NCBI GenBank assembly: GCA_945952585.1
Contig: CAMFII010000003.1
Span: forward strand, 248,001-312,000
Direction: 5' to 3'
Length of the DNA: 64,000 nt
Source of the DNA: an uncultured Rhodobacter sp.
Lineage (GTDB): Bacteria > Pseudomonadota > Alphaproteobacteria > Rhodobacterales > Rhodobacteraceae
Part shown: positions 18,764 through 28,842 of the stretch, piece after piece
Layout of the letters: each line of letters opens with the position of its first letter
Position numbering within the stretch: the stretch's first letter is position 1
Program-made: the position numbers and the translations under genes
Notes under the pieces: generated by a model
Told to the model about the DNA's origin: nothing
Database searches by the model: none
The model's input: only the letters and a program-made list of their open reading frames with translations

Positions 18764-18931
18764 TCATGCCCGCATCAAGCGGGCGATCTCTTCCTTTATC
18801 TTGAGTTTCTGCTTCTTCAGTTCCGCGATCTTCAGATCGTCGGCCCCGGGACTGCGCTGATCTCGTTCGACCTGTTCAGAAAGAATCTCGTGCTTGCGGC
18901 GAAGTTCCTGCAGGTGCGAAGTGATCGACAT
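18764..18931 (-). CDS. DUF465 (YdcH-like) small coiled-coil protein, 55 aa
   Basis: Manually translated: MSITSHLQELRRKHEILSEQVERDQRSPGADDLKIAELKKQKLKIKEEIARLMRA; SD GGAGGA upstream; absent from the ORF track because it is <60 aa. Confidence 0.85.
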   Translation of the reverse strand: MSITSHLQELRRKHEILSEQVERDQRSPGADDLKIAELKKQKLKIKEEIARLMRA

Positions 18932-19027
18932 ATTCGTCCTCCATCAGTTGCAATGTAACAAGTGCATCACAAAGGATGAGTCGTGTCACGCAATCTTGGT
19001 GTGTTCGGGCGGAGACCCGCGCAACTT

Positions 19028-19792
19028 TCAGTGAAAGACTTTATCGATGCCTTTGCCATCGCGAAGCACGTCCCGGGCAAGAGGAGCAAAGCTGTCGCGA
19101 TCACCATCATGGGCCGCGCCTGCATGCAGAATGAGCGGTGCGAGAAGCCGGAAAGCGGCCTTCCCTCCCTTGCGGGCACGCAGAATGACGCGACCTGCCG
19201 GTCGATCGGGACGGGATTGCAGGGGCAGCAGCGCAAGCGATCCAAGGCGGCTGTCGATCGCGGTCAGGAGTTCGGGCAGACGATCAGCGGACTGGATCAA
19301 CGTCAACCAACCGCCCGGCGCCAGCCTGCGTGTGGCTGCGTCGATCCAGCTGGCCAGCGGCGTCTCTTCACGCAGCGCGGCCTCGCGGCCCGGGTCCTGG
19401 GCCGGGGTGCCGCCTCCGGCTGGATAATAGGGCGGATTGGCGATGACGTGATCGAAGGAGATCCGCAACAGGCCGGGCATGCGCGTCAGGTCCCCCTCGG
19501 TCACGGTCAGGGGGATTGTGTTGCGCAGCGCATTGCGGCGGGCAAGATCAGCATAGTCGGCCTGACGCTCCAGCCCGTGCAGCGTCAATTCGTTGACCCG
19601 GGCACCGAGGCATAGACTGGCCACTCCGGCGCCGCAGCCCAGTTCCAGCACGCTTTCGCCGGGCTTTGCCGGGCAGGCGGCCGCCAGGAACACCGGGTCG
19701 GTTGCGGCGCGGTATCCGGAAATCGGCTGAAGGATGCGGAGCCGACCGTTCAAGAAACCGTCATCGGTCAGGTCGGCCTCGGCGAACATCAC
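19028..19792 (-). CDS. SAM-dependent methyltransferase, TrmN6/YfiC-like
   Basis: VLELGCGAGVASLCLGAR and NPPY motif (DHVIANPPYYP). Confidence 0.85.
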   Translation of the reverse strand: MMFAEADLTDDGFLNGRLRILQPISGYRAATDPVFLAAACPAKPGESVLELGCGAGVASLCLGARVNELTLHGLERQADYADLARRNALRNTIPLTVTEGDLTRMPGLLRISFDHVIANPPYYPAGGGTPAQDPGREAALREETPLASWIDAATRRLAPGGWLTLIQSADRLPELLTAIDSRLGSLALLPLQSRPDRPAGRVILRARKGGKAAFRLLAPLILHAGAAHDGDRDSFAPLARDVLRDGKGIDKVFH

Positions 19793-20016
19793 AGGCCCCG
19801 GGGGATGTCGTTGTCTTCAAGAACGCGACAGGCACGGTAGAAATCGTGGTCCTTGACCATGAGCCGACGCGGCAAGATGCCCAACGATCCTTCGAGGATG
19901 CTCATGTGGACGTCCATCTGAAAGACGGGTATATCCTCACCGTCGAGAAGGGCCGAAGCAAAGGCGATGACCGTCGGGTCGCTGCTGCGCAAAAGCTCTT
20001 TCATGTCGAAGGACAT
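19789..20016 (-). CDS. DUF2007-type putative signal-transducing protein
   Basis: 75 aa; MKELLRSSDPTVIAFASALLDGEDIPVFQMDVHMSILEGSLGILPRRLMV; ATGA overlap with the methyltransferase. Confidence 0.8.
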   Translation of the reverse strand: MSFDMKELLRSSDPTVIAFASALLDGEDIPVFQMDVHMSILEGSLGILPRRLMVKDHDFYRACRVLEDNDIPRGL

Positions 20017-20060
20017 AGTCGGCGATCCGGGGGCTGTCGAGACATACTGACAGGGCGGTC

Positions 20061-21062
20061 ATGGGGTTGGACGAAGTGAAGGTGAAGCCGCACGAGCGGC
20101 TGGGTCGCTGGCTTGCGGAAGACATGGACGGCGTGAACGGCCTGATCCGGCAACGGATGGCGTCAGAACACGCGCCGCGGATTCCGGAAGTCACCGCGCA
20201 TCTGGTCGAGGCAGGGGGCAAGCGTCTGCGCCCGATGCTGACGCTCGCCGCGGCGCGGCTCTGCGGTTACGAGGGGCCTTATCACATCCATCTTGCGGCG
20301 ACGGTGGAGTTCATCCACACGGCCACGCTGCTGCACGACGATGTTGTGGATGAAAGCCAGCGCCGCCGGGGCCGTCCGACGGCGAACCTTCTGTGGGACA
20401 ACAAGTCGAGTGTCCTCGTCGGCGACTACCTTTTCGCCCGGGCGTTCCAGTTGATGGTCGAACCGGGCAGCCTGCGGGTTCTGAGCATCCTGTCGAATGC
20501 TGCCGCGGTGATTGCCGAAGGTGAGGTGCTGCAGTTGACCGCCGCGCAGGATCTGCGCACCGACGAAGCGATCTATCTTCAGGTGATCCGCGGCAAGACC
20601 GCCGCGCTGTTCTCGGCCGCGACCGAATCGGGCGCGGTCATTGCCGGGGCGACCGAGGATCAGGTCAACGCGCTGCGCGAATATGGCGACGCACTGGGCA
20701 TTGCGTTCCAGATTGCCGATGACCTGCTCGACTATGGCGGCAGCAGCGCCGAGATCGGCAAGAATACCGGCGATGATTTCCGCGAACGCAAGCTGACGCT
20801 TCCGGTCATCAAGGCGGTTGCCAGGGCCGATGCGACCGACCGCGCCTTCTGGCAGCGGGTCATCGAAAAAGGCGACCAGCGCGACGGCGACCTGGAAGAG
20901 GCGATTGCGATCCTGAACCGGCGCGGCGCGCTCGAGGCGGCGCGGGCGGATGCCTTTGCCTGGGCAGCCAAGGCCCGGACGGCGATGAGCCGACTGCCGG
21001 AACATCCTCTGCGCGAGATGCTGGAAGATCTGGCCGATTACGTCGTGTCGCGGCTGAACTGA
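20061..21062 (+). CDS. ispB: Polyprenyl diphosphate synthase (ubiquinone side chain)
   Basis: GGKRLRPML, LLHDDVVDESQRRRGRPTAN, FQIADDLLDY. Confidence 0.88.
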   Translation: MGLDEVKVKPHERLGRWLAEDMDGVNGLIRQRMASEHAPRIPEVTAHLVEAGGKRLRPMLTLAAARLCGYEGPYHIHLAATVEFIHTATLLHDDVVDESQRRRGRPTANLLWDNKSSVLVGDYLFARAFQLMVEPGSLRVLSILSNAAAVIAEGEVLQLTAAQDLRTDEAIYLQVIRGKTAALFSAATESGAVIAGATEDQVNALREYGDALGIAFQIADDLLDYGGSSAEIGKNTGDDFRERKLTLPVIKAVARADATDRAFWQRVIEKGDQRDGDLEEAIAILNRRGALEAARADAFAWAAKARTAMSRLPEHPLREMLEDLADYVVSRLN

Positions 21063-21065
21063 GCG

Positions 21066-21911
21066 TCACGACCGCAAAAGGGGGGCAGGTGTGACCCACC
21101 AGCCCGGATGGTCTTGCTTCAGGGCCTCGGCTGCATGCTTTGCTTCTGCGGCTTTGCCGAACAGGCCGAAACACGTCGCCCCCGAGCCCGACATCCGCGC
21201 GATCAGGCAGCCAGTCTGCGCGGCAAGGGCCTCTTTCGCCACCGCGATGACCGGCTGTAGCCGGATGGCCGCTGCTTCCATGTCATTGCGCTGAGTGGCA
21301 AGAAATGCAGCCAGACTGCCGGCGTCGGGCCAGTCGGGCAGTCGGTCCGGCATGGGCGGGTTGTCGCGACGGTCGAGTGCGGCAAAGACGGCAGGCGTCG
21401 ATACCGCGACGCCCGGGTTGACCAGGACAAGCCAGGCGTCCGGCAGGGGCTTGGCAATGGGCTCTATCCCTTCGCCCACACCGCGCATGCGCGCGGGTCG
21501 GCCATCCAGGCAGACCGGCACATCCGCGCCAAGCGAAAGGGCGCGTGCATGGTCTGGCAAAGGCAGCGACCAGAGCCGGGCCAGTGCGCGCAGCGTTGCG
21601 GTAGCATCCGCCGACCCGCCGCCGATCCCAGAGGCGACCGGCAGGCGCTTGGTCAGGCGAAGGGCGGCACCCCCGCCCGGTGCCAGCAGCCGTGCCGCGC
21701 GCAGGACAAGATTGTCGTCCCCCGCATCCAGTCCTGCCGCCATCGGACCGTCGATCTGCAGGGAGAGATGATCGGCGACTTCGGCCGTCACCGTATCACC
21801 CACCCCGGCGAAGGCGACCAGACTGTCGAGCAGATGGTAGCCATCGGCGCGGCGGCCGGTGACATGCAGGGTCAGGTTGATCTTGGCAGGGGCGAAGACG
21901 TCAATTGCCAT
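21066..21911 (-). CDS. ispE: 4-diphosphocytidyl-2-C-methyl-D-erythritol kinase
   Basis: [47 protein letters not shown]. Confidence 0.95.
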   Translation of the reverse strand: MAIDVFAPAKINLTLHVTGRRADGYHLLDSLVAFAGVGDTVTAEVADHLSLQIDGPMAAGLDAGDDNLVLRAARLLAPGGGAALRLTKRLPVASGIGGGSADATATLRALARLWSLPLPDHARALSLGADVPVCLDGRPARMRGVGEGIEPIAKPLPDAWLVLVNPGVAVSTPAVFAALDRRDNPPMPDRLPDWPDAGSLAAFLATQRNDMEAAAIRLQPVIAVAKEALAAQTGCLIARMSGSGATCFGLFGKAAEAKHAAEALKQDHPGWWVTPAPLLRS

Positions 21912-23655
21912 CGTCGGCGGGCGGCTCTTCTTCCGAGACGCCTTCGTTGGCCGGCAGCACGATCGGGTTATCGGGCGGCGCTACCGCCAGCAGCGGCTTT
22001 GCGCCTTCCTCCTTCAGGACGGCGTCCAGGCCGATGTCGAGCTTGCGCTGGATGCGCTTCGCCTGTTCCTCGGTCGGATCATAGGACAGGGCGCGCTGCC
22101 ACTGGTACTTGGCCTCGCGGGTGCGCCCGACGGCCCAATAGACATCGCCCAGATGGTCGGTAACCGTCGGCTCCACCGGTTCCAGAAGCGAGGCATGTTC
22201 CTGGATCGGCAGGGCTTCCTGATAGCGGCCCAGGGTGAAAAGCGCCCAGGACAGGCTGTCCACGATGTAGCCGCTCTGCGGCTCCAGCGCGACCGCCTTC
22301 TGGATCATCGCTAACGCCTCGTCGAGATTGAGGTTCCGCTCGACCATCGAGTAGCCGAGGTAGTTCAGAACCTGCGGCTGATCGGGATTCAGTTTCAGGG
22401 CCTCGCGGAAATCGGCATCTGCCTTGTCGTAGTTCTTGGTTCGCTCGTTTGCGATCCCGCGGCTGTAGTAGAGCCCCCAATACCGCGGTTCCGGCTCGGA
22501 AATCATCGAGACGGCCTTGTCGTAGGCGACCACGGCATCGGCAAATTTCTCCTGCCGGCGCAGGGCATCGCCGAGCGAGACATTGACGATGATCAGGTCG
22601 CTGCCCTTGGCTAGGGCCTGCAACTCCTTGATCGCCTGATCGGCATCGCCCTTGGCCTCGGTCGCCTCGGCGATGCCGATGGCGGCCGCGTAATGGGCAG
22701 GATTGTCGGCTGGCACGGTGTTGTAGGCAGCAATCGCCAGGTCGTACTGCTTCTGGGCCTGAAGCAGCGCGCCGCTCATCAGGATGGCGTCGATGTGATC
22801 GGGGCGCAGATAGGCGGCGGTCCGGCTGTAGACCAGCGTTTCGCTGTTGGCGGCCTGTCCGTTCATCGCGGCGGCGACCGTGAAGAACACTTCGGCGAAG
22901 CCATCGGTTGCGTTGCGGACCACGTCGAACGGCAAGGTCTTTCCGGCTTTCAGATCCGCGATCAGCACGTCGATCATCGGATCCTGCCCGGTGCCGAAAT
23001 TCGCCTCGAGCAGTTTGATCGCCTCGTCGTTCCGCTCAAGCTGGCTCAGCATCTGCGCCCGGGCAATGACGCCGCGGCGCATGACCTGAAGTTTCGGGTC
23101 TGCAAGGATCTTGTCGGCATTCTCGAAATCGCCGACCGCTGCCAGCGCAAGCGCCTTGTGGTAAAGGCCGAACGCCTCAAGCCCCTTGGTGGCAGCAATC
23201 TTGTCAAAGCCGGCCAGCGCCTCGGACATGCGGCCTGCGCCAAGCTCGGCCCAAGCTGCGTTCAGCGCGTCGACGGCGGGGTTGACCACCTGTCCAGCCT
23301 TGAGCCCGCTGAGATAGCCTTCGAAGGCGCCGCGCTTGGCGTCCTGTGCGGCCAGCACGATCGCTTCGCTGCGGGTCTTGAGACCGCTGCGTTTCATCTG
23401 CTCGGCGATGGTGATGGCCGGGTCGAATTGACCGAGCGAGATCTGGCCGACCAGCGCGCCTTCCAGGAGCATGATGTTCGTCGGGTCGGCGATGATGGCG
23501 CGGGTGAACCAGGTCACCGCATCCTCATAATCCGCCGCGATCACGGCACTGCGCGCCGCCAGGTAGGCACCCGCATCGGGTTCTGCAGCCGAAAGCGACT
23601 GCGGCACGGCGCCCAGAGCCAGGCAGAGGGCGATCAACGGGCGGTGCAAAGGCAA
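21901..23655 (-). CDS. TPR repeat protein with N-terminal signal sequence
   Basis: 584 aa with repeated TPR-like helices ([27 protein letters not shown]). Confidence 0.85.
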   Translation of the reverse strand: MPLHRPLIALCLALGAVPQSLSAAEPDAGAYLAARSAVIAADYEDAVTWFTRAIIADPTNIMLLEGALVGQISLGQFDPAITIAEQMKRSGLKTRSEAIVLAAQDAKRGAFEGYLSGLKAGQVVNPAVDALNAAWAELGAGRMSEALAGFDKIAATKGLEAFGLYHKALALAAVGDFENADKILADPKLQVMRRGVIARAQMLSQLERNDEAIKLLEANFGTGQDPMIDVLIADLKAGKTLPFDVVRNATDGFAEVFFTVAAAMNGQAANSETLVYSRTAAYLRPDHIDAILMSGALLQAQKQYDLAIAAYNTVPADNPAHYAAAIGIAEATEAKGDADQAIKELQALAKGSDLIIVNVSLGDALRRQEKFADAVVAYDKAVSMISEPEPRYWGLYYSRGIANERTKNYDKADADFREALKLNPDQPQVLNYLGYSMVERNLNLDEALAMIQKAVALEPQSGYIVDSLSWALFTLGRYQEALPIQEHASLLEPVEPTVTDHLGDVYWAVGRTREAKYQWQRALSYDPTEEQAKRIQRKLDIGLDAVLKEEGAKPLLAVAPPDNPIVLPANEGVSEEEPPADDGN

Positions 23656-23760
23656 GGGGTCATCTCCGGCTGCTTTGCGGGGAAGCTAGCCTTGCCTCTG
23701 CGCCATGTCCATGAGGGCGGCCCTTCGCAGGGGCAAGTTGGGCCGCACCTCGCGCAAATG

Positions 23761-25413
23761 TCACATGTTTGGATAGTTCGGCCCGTCGCCGCCCTGGGGT
23801 GTTGTCCAGGTGATGTTCTGGCTGGGGTCCTTGATGTCGCAGGTCTTGCAGTGGACGCAGTTCTGGAAGTTGATGCGGAAGGTGGCCTCGGCGCCCTCGC
23901 CCAGAACCTCGTAGACACCGGCCGGGCAGTAGCGCTGCGCCGGTTCGGCATACTCCGGCAGGTTGACCTTGATCGGAATCGCGGGGTCCTTGAGCTTCAG
24001 GTGCGCCGGCTGGCTTTCCTCGTGGTTGGTGAAGCTGAAGGCGACGTTGGTCAGCCGGTCGAAGCTCAGGACACCATCGGGACGGGGATACTCGATCGGC
24101 TTGTAATTCTTCGCCTTGCCAGTCGCGGCCGCGTCGGTCTTGCCGTGCTTGACCGTCCCGAAGAGCGACAGGCCGAAGAGGTTGTTCGTCCACATGTCGA
24201 GACCGCCAAGCGCCAAGGACGCGGTCAGGCCCCATTTCGACCAGATCGGCTTGACGTTGCGAACCCGCTTCAGGTCCTTGCCGATCGGGCCCGACCGCAC
24301 CTCGGCCTCGTAGTCGGCCAGCGCATCGCCCGACCGCCCAGCCTTGATCGCCGCATGAGCCGCCTCGGCCGCCGCCTTGCCCGAGAGCATGGCGTTGTGG
24401 TTGCCCTTGATGCGCGGCACGTTGACGAGCCCCGCCGAGCAGCCGAGCAGTGCCACCCCCGGCGCCACCATCGTCGGGATCGACTGCCAGCCACCCTCGC
24501 TGATCGCCCGGGCGCCATAGGCCACGCGCTTGCCGCCCTTCAGAAGCTCGGCCACCATCGGGTGCTGCTTCAGCCGCTGAAATTCCGCGTAGGGGTAGAG
24601 GTAAGGGTTGGCGTAGTTCAGGTGCACCACGAAGCCGATGAACACCTGGTTGTTCTCGGCGTGGTAGATGAACGACCCGCCGCCCGCGTTCGAGCCGAGC
24701 GGCCAGCCCATGGTGTGGGTGACCGTGCCCTCGCGGTGCTTTTCGGGGTCGATCTCCCAGATCTCCTTCATGCCGATGCCGAACTTCTGCGGCTCGTGGC
24801 CCTTCGTGAGGTCGTATTTCGCGATGACTTCCTTGGCGAGCGATCCGCGCACGCCTTCCGACAGGAACACATACTTGCCGCGGAGTTCCATGCCCGGCTC
24901 GTAGGACGGGCCGGGCGTGCCGTCGGCCGCTCTGCCGAATTCGCCCGCGACCACGCCCTTAACCTCACCCTTGTCGCCGTAGACGAGCTGCGAGCAGGAC
25001 ATGCCCGGGAAGATCTCGACCCCAAGCCCCTCGGCCTGGGTGGCGAGCCAGCGGCAGACATTGCCCATCGAGACGATGTAGTTGCCGTGGTTCGACATCA
25101 GGGGCGGCATCGGCCAGTTCGGGATGCGCATGCCGCCCGCCGGGCCGAGGAGATAGAAGTTGTCCGACTTCACCTCGGTCTTGATCGGGGCCCCCTTCTC
25201 GCGCCAGTCGGGGATCAGCGCGTCAAGGCCGGAGGGATCGAGCACTGCCCCAGACAGGATATGCGCCCCGACTTCCGACCCCTTCTCCAGCACCACCACC
25301 GACAGATCGGGATCAAGCTGCTTCAGACGGATCGCCGCCGACAGACCCGAAGGACCCGCCCCCACGATGACAACATCGTAGTCCATTCCCTCGCGCACGA
25401 TCCCGTCGCTCAT
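23761..25413 (-). CDS. Electron transfer flavoprotein-ubiquinone oxidoreductase
   Basis: VVIVGAGPSGLSAAIRLKQ, C-terminal ferredoxin-like INFQNCVHCKTCDIKDPSQNITWTTPQGGDGPNYPNM. Confidence 0.95.
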   Translation of the reverse strand: MSDGIVREGMDYDVVIVGAGPSGLSAAIRLKQLDPDLSVVVLEKGSEVGAHILSGAVLDPSGLDALIPDWREKGAPIKTEVKSDNFYLLGPAGGMRIPNWPMPPLMSNHGNYIVSMGNVCRWLATQAEGLGVEIFPGMSCSQLVYGDKGEVKGVVAGEFGRAADGTPGPSYEPGMELRGKYVFLSEGVRGSLAKEVIAKYDLTKGHEPQKFGIGMKEIWEIDPEKHREGTVTHTMGWPLGSNAGGGSFIYHAENNQVFIGFVVHLNYANPYLYPYAEFQRLKQHPMVAELLKGGKRVAYGARAISEGGWQSIPTMVAPGVALLGCSAGLVNVPRIKGNHNAMLSGKAAAEAAHAAIKAGRSGDALADYEAEVRSGPIGKDLKRVRNVKPIWSKWGLTASLALGGLDMWTNNLFGLSLFGTVKHGKTDAAATGKAKNYKPIEYPRPDGVLSFDRLTNVAFSFTNHEESQPAHLKLKDPAIPIKVNLPEYAEPAQRYCPAGVYEVLGEGAEATFRINFQNCVHCKTCDIKDPSQNITWTTPQGGDGPNYPNM

Positions 25414-25502
25414 GTCAGTTCCCCTCTGGCCGTCTCGATACCGGATAGCTGGATTTTCCCGGCAACGGCTTTGCCCGAATGCCGCAGTGGGGTCAACCGT
25501 GA

Positions 25503-25517
25503 CGCAACATCATTGCG
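25503..25517. promoter_or_regulatory. CGCAACATCATTGCG element upstream of ETF-QO, overlapping the 12-bp palindrome CATTGCGCAATG (25511-25522)
   Basis: Inverted CGCAA-N5-TTGCG repeat, 13/15 identical to the phaB palindrome, 90 nt from the ETF-QO start. Confidence 0.5.
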
Positions 25518-25681
25518 CAATGCTGCCTCATTCGCGACCGAAGACTGCGCGATGGCGGCGTCGGTGCCTGCACCCTCAACCTCTTGCATTTGGCGCGGGG
25601 CTGGGGTCAGGTGTGCCCTGATGCTGCCACAACGCCGTGGTCCACCCGGACCGGGGCGTTCTTCATTTCAAGTTGAGGCCG

Positions 25682-26152
25682 ATGGAAAAGATCCCGATGA
25701 CCCGTGCCGGCTTTGCCGCGCTCGATGAAGAGCTGAAGACGCTGAAGACGGTCGAGCGCCCCTCCGTCATTCGCGCCATCGCCGAGGCCCGGGAACATGG
25801 CGACCTGTCGGAGAACGCCGAATATCATGCCGCGCGCGAACGCCAGAGTTTCATCGAGGGCCGGATCAAGGAACTCGAGGGGATCCTTTCGCTGGCCGAT
25901 GTGATCGATCCGACCAAGCTTTCCGGGCCGATCAAGTTCGGCGCGACCGTCACACTGCTTGACGAGGACAGCGAGGAAGAGAAGACCTATCAGATCGTCG
26001 GCGAGGCCGAGGCCGATATCGAGCGGGGGCTGCTGAACATCCGCTCGCCTCTGGCCCGTGCGCTGATCGGCAAGGATGAAGGCGATTCCGTCGAGGTGCG
26101 TACTCCCGGCGGCGAGCGCAGCTACGAGGTGGTGAGTATCCGCTACGTCTGA
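25682..26152 (+). CDS. greA: Transcription elongation factor GreA
   Basis: [55 protein letters not shown]. Confidence 0.95.
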   Translation: MEKIPMTRAGFAALDEELKTLKTVERPSVIRAIAEAREHGDLSENAEYHAARERQSFIEGRIKELEGILSLADVIDPTKLSGPIKFGATVTLLDEDSEEEKTYQIVGEAEADIERGLLNIRSPLARALIGKDEGDSVEVRTPGGERSYEVVSIRYV

Positions 26153-26191
26153 GACGATGACGGGCAGCGGACCGGGGAACGGGACGGCAGG

Positions 26192-27205
26192 ATGACCGAA
26201 GAGAATCAGGACAAACCCCTGGACCTTGGGATGTATGGCAAGGCCGATGCGCGGGTTCCTCTGTCTGCCCCCGAAATGGCGGCCGCAGGATTGTGCCTTA
26301 TCTGGGCAGTGTCGGTCGCCATCTACTTCGTCCTGAAGCCGTCCGAAGGTGGTGCGCTTGGCATCGTGCTGGCGCTTCTGGTCGTGCTCTTGCCGATCGC
26401 CCTGATCTGGGTCGTGGTGACGACCTCGCGGTCGATCCGGGTTCTGCGCGATGAGGCGACGCGGCTACAGGCGGCGGTCGATGCGATGCGCAACGCCTAT
26501 GTGCAGCAAAGCCAGTCTGCGGCGGCAGGGGCCCGGCCCTCGGTCGAGAAGAAACTGGACGAGATCGCCCGGCAAACCGAAACGGCGCTGGCGACATTCA
26601 CCTCGCGTCGCGATCCCGCGCAATCGCAGCCCTCGGCAGACCAGAAGGCCGCGTTGGTGACGCCGACCCGTCCGGCTGTGCAGGACGAACAACCGGCACT
26701 GGCGCTTGGCACCCCGGCCGAGGACCTGCGGCCGCCGCTTTCACTGTCGGATTTCATCAAGGCGCTGAATTTCCCCGAGACTGCCGAGGACAAGGCAGGT
26801 TTCCGGGCGCTGCGGCTTGCGCTGGAGGATCGCAATACTTCGAAACTGATCCGCGCCGCGCAGGACGTGCTGACGCTGCTCAGCCAAGACGGCATCTACA
26901 TGGACGACCTGAAGCCCGACCGCGCCAAGCCCGAGGTGTGGCGGCGTTTCGCGCAAGGCGAGCGTGGGCGGAACATCGGCGCTCTTGGCGGCGTGCGGGA
27001 CCGGTCGAGCCTCGCCCTGTCGGCGGGCCGGATGCGCGAGGACACGATCTTTCGCGATGCCGCGCACCATTTCCTGCGGCAGTTCGACAAGACGTTCCAG
27101 GACTTCGAGAAGAACGCGACCGATGCCGAGATCATCGAGTTGTCCGACACTCGGACCGCACGGGCCTTCATGCTGCTCGGGCGCGTCACCGGAATTTTCG
27201 ACTGA
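26192..27205 (+). CDS. Hypothetical membrane protein (two N-terminal TM segments, coiled coil, conserved-looking C-terminal domain)
   Basis: 337-aa ORF with coding character; function not recognised. Confidence 0.75.
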   Translation: MTEENQDKPLDLGMYGKADARVPLSAPEMAAAGLCLIWAVSVAIYFVLKPSEGGALGIVLALLVVLLPIALIWVVVTTSRSIRVLRDEATRLQAAVDAMRNAYVQQSQSAAAGARPSVEKKLDEIARQTETALATFTSRRDPAQSQPSADQKAALVTPTRPAVQDEQPALALGTPAEDLRPPLSLSDFIKALNFPETAEDKAGFRALRLALEDRNTSKLIRAAQDVLTLLSQDGIYMDDLKPDRAKPEVWRRFAQGERGRNIGALGGVRDRSSLALSAGRMREDTIFRDAAHHFLRQFDKTFQDFEKNATDAEIIELSDTRTARAFMLLGRVTGIFD

Positions 27206-27757
27206 TCACGCCCGTCGCTTCTCCGCCTCGGCCTTCAGAACTGCCATCAGGTCAGTGAGTTGCTTGATGTAGTAGGGGTCGGACAGGTGGCCGTTTTCGT
27301 CGAACGCCTTCGAAGAATCGGCGACGATCACCTCGGGCAAGGGCAGGACCACCGCGCGCGACGTCGCCATGGACAGGCGCAACGCGAATTGTGACCGGGC
27401 GCCGCCGGTGCGCCCGTCCGCCGCCGACATGATCGCCACCGGCTTGTCGCGCCAGACGCCGCCCTTGACCCGGCTGACCCAGTCCAAAGCATTCTTCAGA
27501 ACGCCGGGAACAGAGCGGTTATATTCGGGTGTCGCGATGATGACCGCATCGGCCGCCTTGATCTGGTCGGCCAGTCGCTGTGCTTCGGGCGGGATGCCAG
27601 TTTCATCCTCGAGATCGCCGTCATAAAGCGGAATTCGCAGGTCGCCCCCGATGTGGTTCGCCGGGCCGAACAGCCTCTGCGCCTCGGCCAAGAGCTGTCG
27701 GTTCGTCGAGGCGCGGCGTAGGGCGCCGGCGATGCCGAGAATGGTCAGGTCGGTCAT
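27206..27757 (-). CDS. NADPH-dependent FMN reductase family protein
   Basis: GIAGALRRASTNRQLL; IIATPEYNRSVPGVLKNALDWVSR. Confidence 0.92.
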   Translation of the reverse strand: MTDLTILGIAGALRRASTNRQLLAEAQRLFGPANHIGGDLRIPLYDGDLEDETGIPPEAQRLADQIKAADAVIIATPEYNRSVPGVLKNALDWVSRVKGGVWRDKPVAIMSAADGRTGGARSQFALRLSMATSRAVVLPLPEVIVADSSKAFDENGHLSDPYYIKQLTDLMAVLKAEAEKRRA

Positions 27758-27818
27758 GCAGTCCCCTCAGTTGATCCTGCCGAAAGCTAAGCCACCTCAC
27801 GGCAAGAACAAGGGTGGC

Positions 27819-28277
27819 CTATACGGGGCGCCGGAAGGTCAGGGAGGTCGGCCGGTCGTAGCCGGGATGAGCGGTGGCGCCGACCTCGGTAAAGCCCATC
27901 GCGCGAAAGGCGGTGTGGTTCTCGGTCAGTTCGACGCGGGACTGGAGTTCGAGACAGGACAGACCAAGCATCCGCGCCCGATCGGCAGCAATTTCGAGCA
28001 GCTGACGGGCCAACCCGCGGTGGCGTGCGGCATCGGCTACGGCGAGCTTGCCGACATAGAGCGCGTCAGCTTTCGGCGTCAGGAAGACCGTGGCAACCGG
28101 CGGATCGCCGATTACCCAGACCTCGCCCGTTTGCGCCTGCCGCGCGATGTCCTCTGCCGTGAGCCTGTGGATCGACGAAGGCGGGTCGATCCGCCCCTCC
28201 ATCCCGGCAAAGGCCTCGGCGATCAGCTGTCGCAACGCGGCCCAGTCGTAGGGATCCCGGACGCGCACCGGCCTCAT
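27819..28277 (-). CDS. GNAT family N-acetyltransferase
   Basis: LYVGKLAVADAARHRGLARQLLEIAADRAR; start MRPVRVRDPYDW (28277) with ATGA overlap with the upstream gene. Confidence 0.85.
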   Translation of the reverse strand: MRPVRVRDPYDWAALRQLIAEAFAGMEGRIDPPSSIHRLTAEDIARQAQTGEVWVIGDPPVATVFLTPKADALYVGKLAVADAARHRGLARQLLEIAADRARMLGLSCLELQSRVELTENHTAFRAMGFTEVGATAHPGYDRPTSLTFRRPV

Positions 28278-28660
28278 TTGCGGGGCAGGCCGTCGGCGAG
28301 CGAGATCCACGGCATATGTTCTTCCCAGAGCACATGGGTGGTCGGAGCGTAGGCTTCGGGCGCGTCCAGTGTTCCGGCGTAGAAGTGGATTTCGCCCGGA
28401 AAGCGGTCGGCACGATAGGCCATCTGGCTGCCGCAGGTCGGGCAGAAGAACCGCTCGACGCCGGGAGATGAGGCGTAGCGTTTGGGCTCTGCGCCCGTCC
28501 ATTGCCAATGGCCGTCGGCAATGCCGAAGAACGAGGTGAAGCCCGACGCGGTGGCGCGCCGGCAGCTTTCGCAATGACAATGCGCCTGCCACAACGGCGC
28601 GGCATCGGCGCGGTAGCGGACGGCACCGCATAGGCAATGGCCGGTGATGGGTGGGGTCAT
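28274..28660 (-). CDS. GFA (glutathione-dependent formaldehyde-activating enzyme-like) family protein
   Basis: GHCLCGAVRY...CHCESCRRATASGFTSFFG...FFCPTCGSQMAYRA cysteine pattern. Confidence 0.9.
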   Translation of the reverse strand: MTPPITGHCLCGAVRYRADAAPLWQAHCHCESCRRATASGFTSFFGIADGHWQWTGAEPKRYASSPGVERFFCPTCGSQMAYRADRFPGEIHFYAGTLDAPEAYAPTTHVLWEEHMPWISLADGLPRK

Positions 28661-28842
28661 GGAACTCTCCTGCCCCGACAGGAAAGGCTCGCGGCCGGCG
28701 AAGGTCAAGGTAACGGCAGGTATCGCAATATGTTGGGGATAACGTAACCCGGCTCCACATGTGGTGGGGATGTTCGGATTGACTCGCGACCTCTCGCCGC
28801 CGACGATGCGGGTTCGAGTGGAATCAGCGGAAGGATGCGCGG

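Noticed and set aside
22693-25728. 1011-aa plus-strand ORF opposite the TPR protein and ETF-QO
   Set aside because: Runs antisense through two well-supported genes, with no recognisable domain; an expected by-product of high-GC third-codon bias.
28755-28764. Perfect palindrome CCACATGTGG upstream of smc
   Set aside because: Only 10 bp, with no second copy noticed in the window; could easily be chance.
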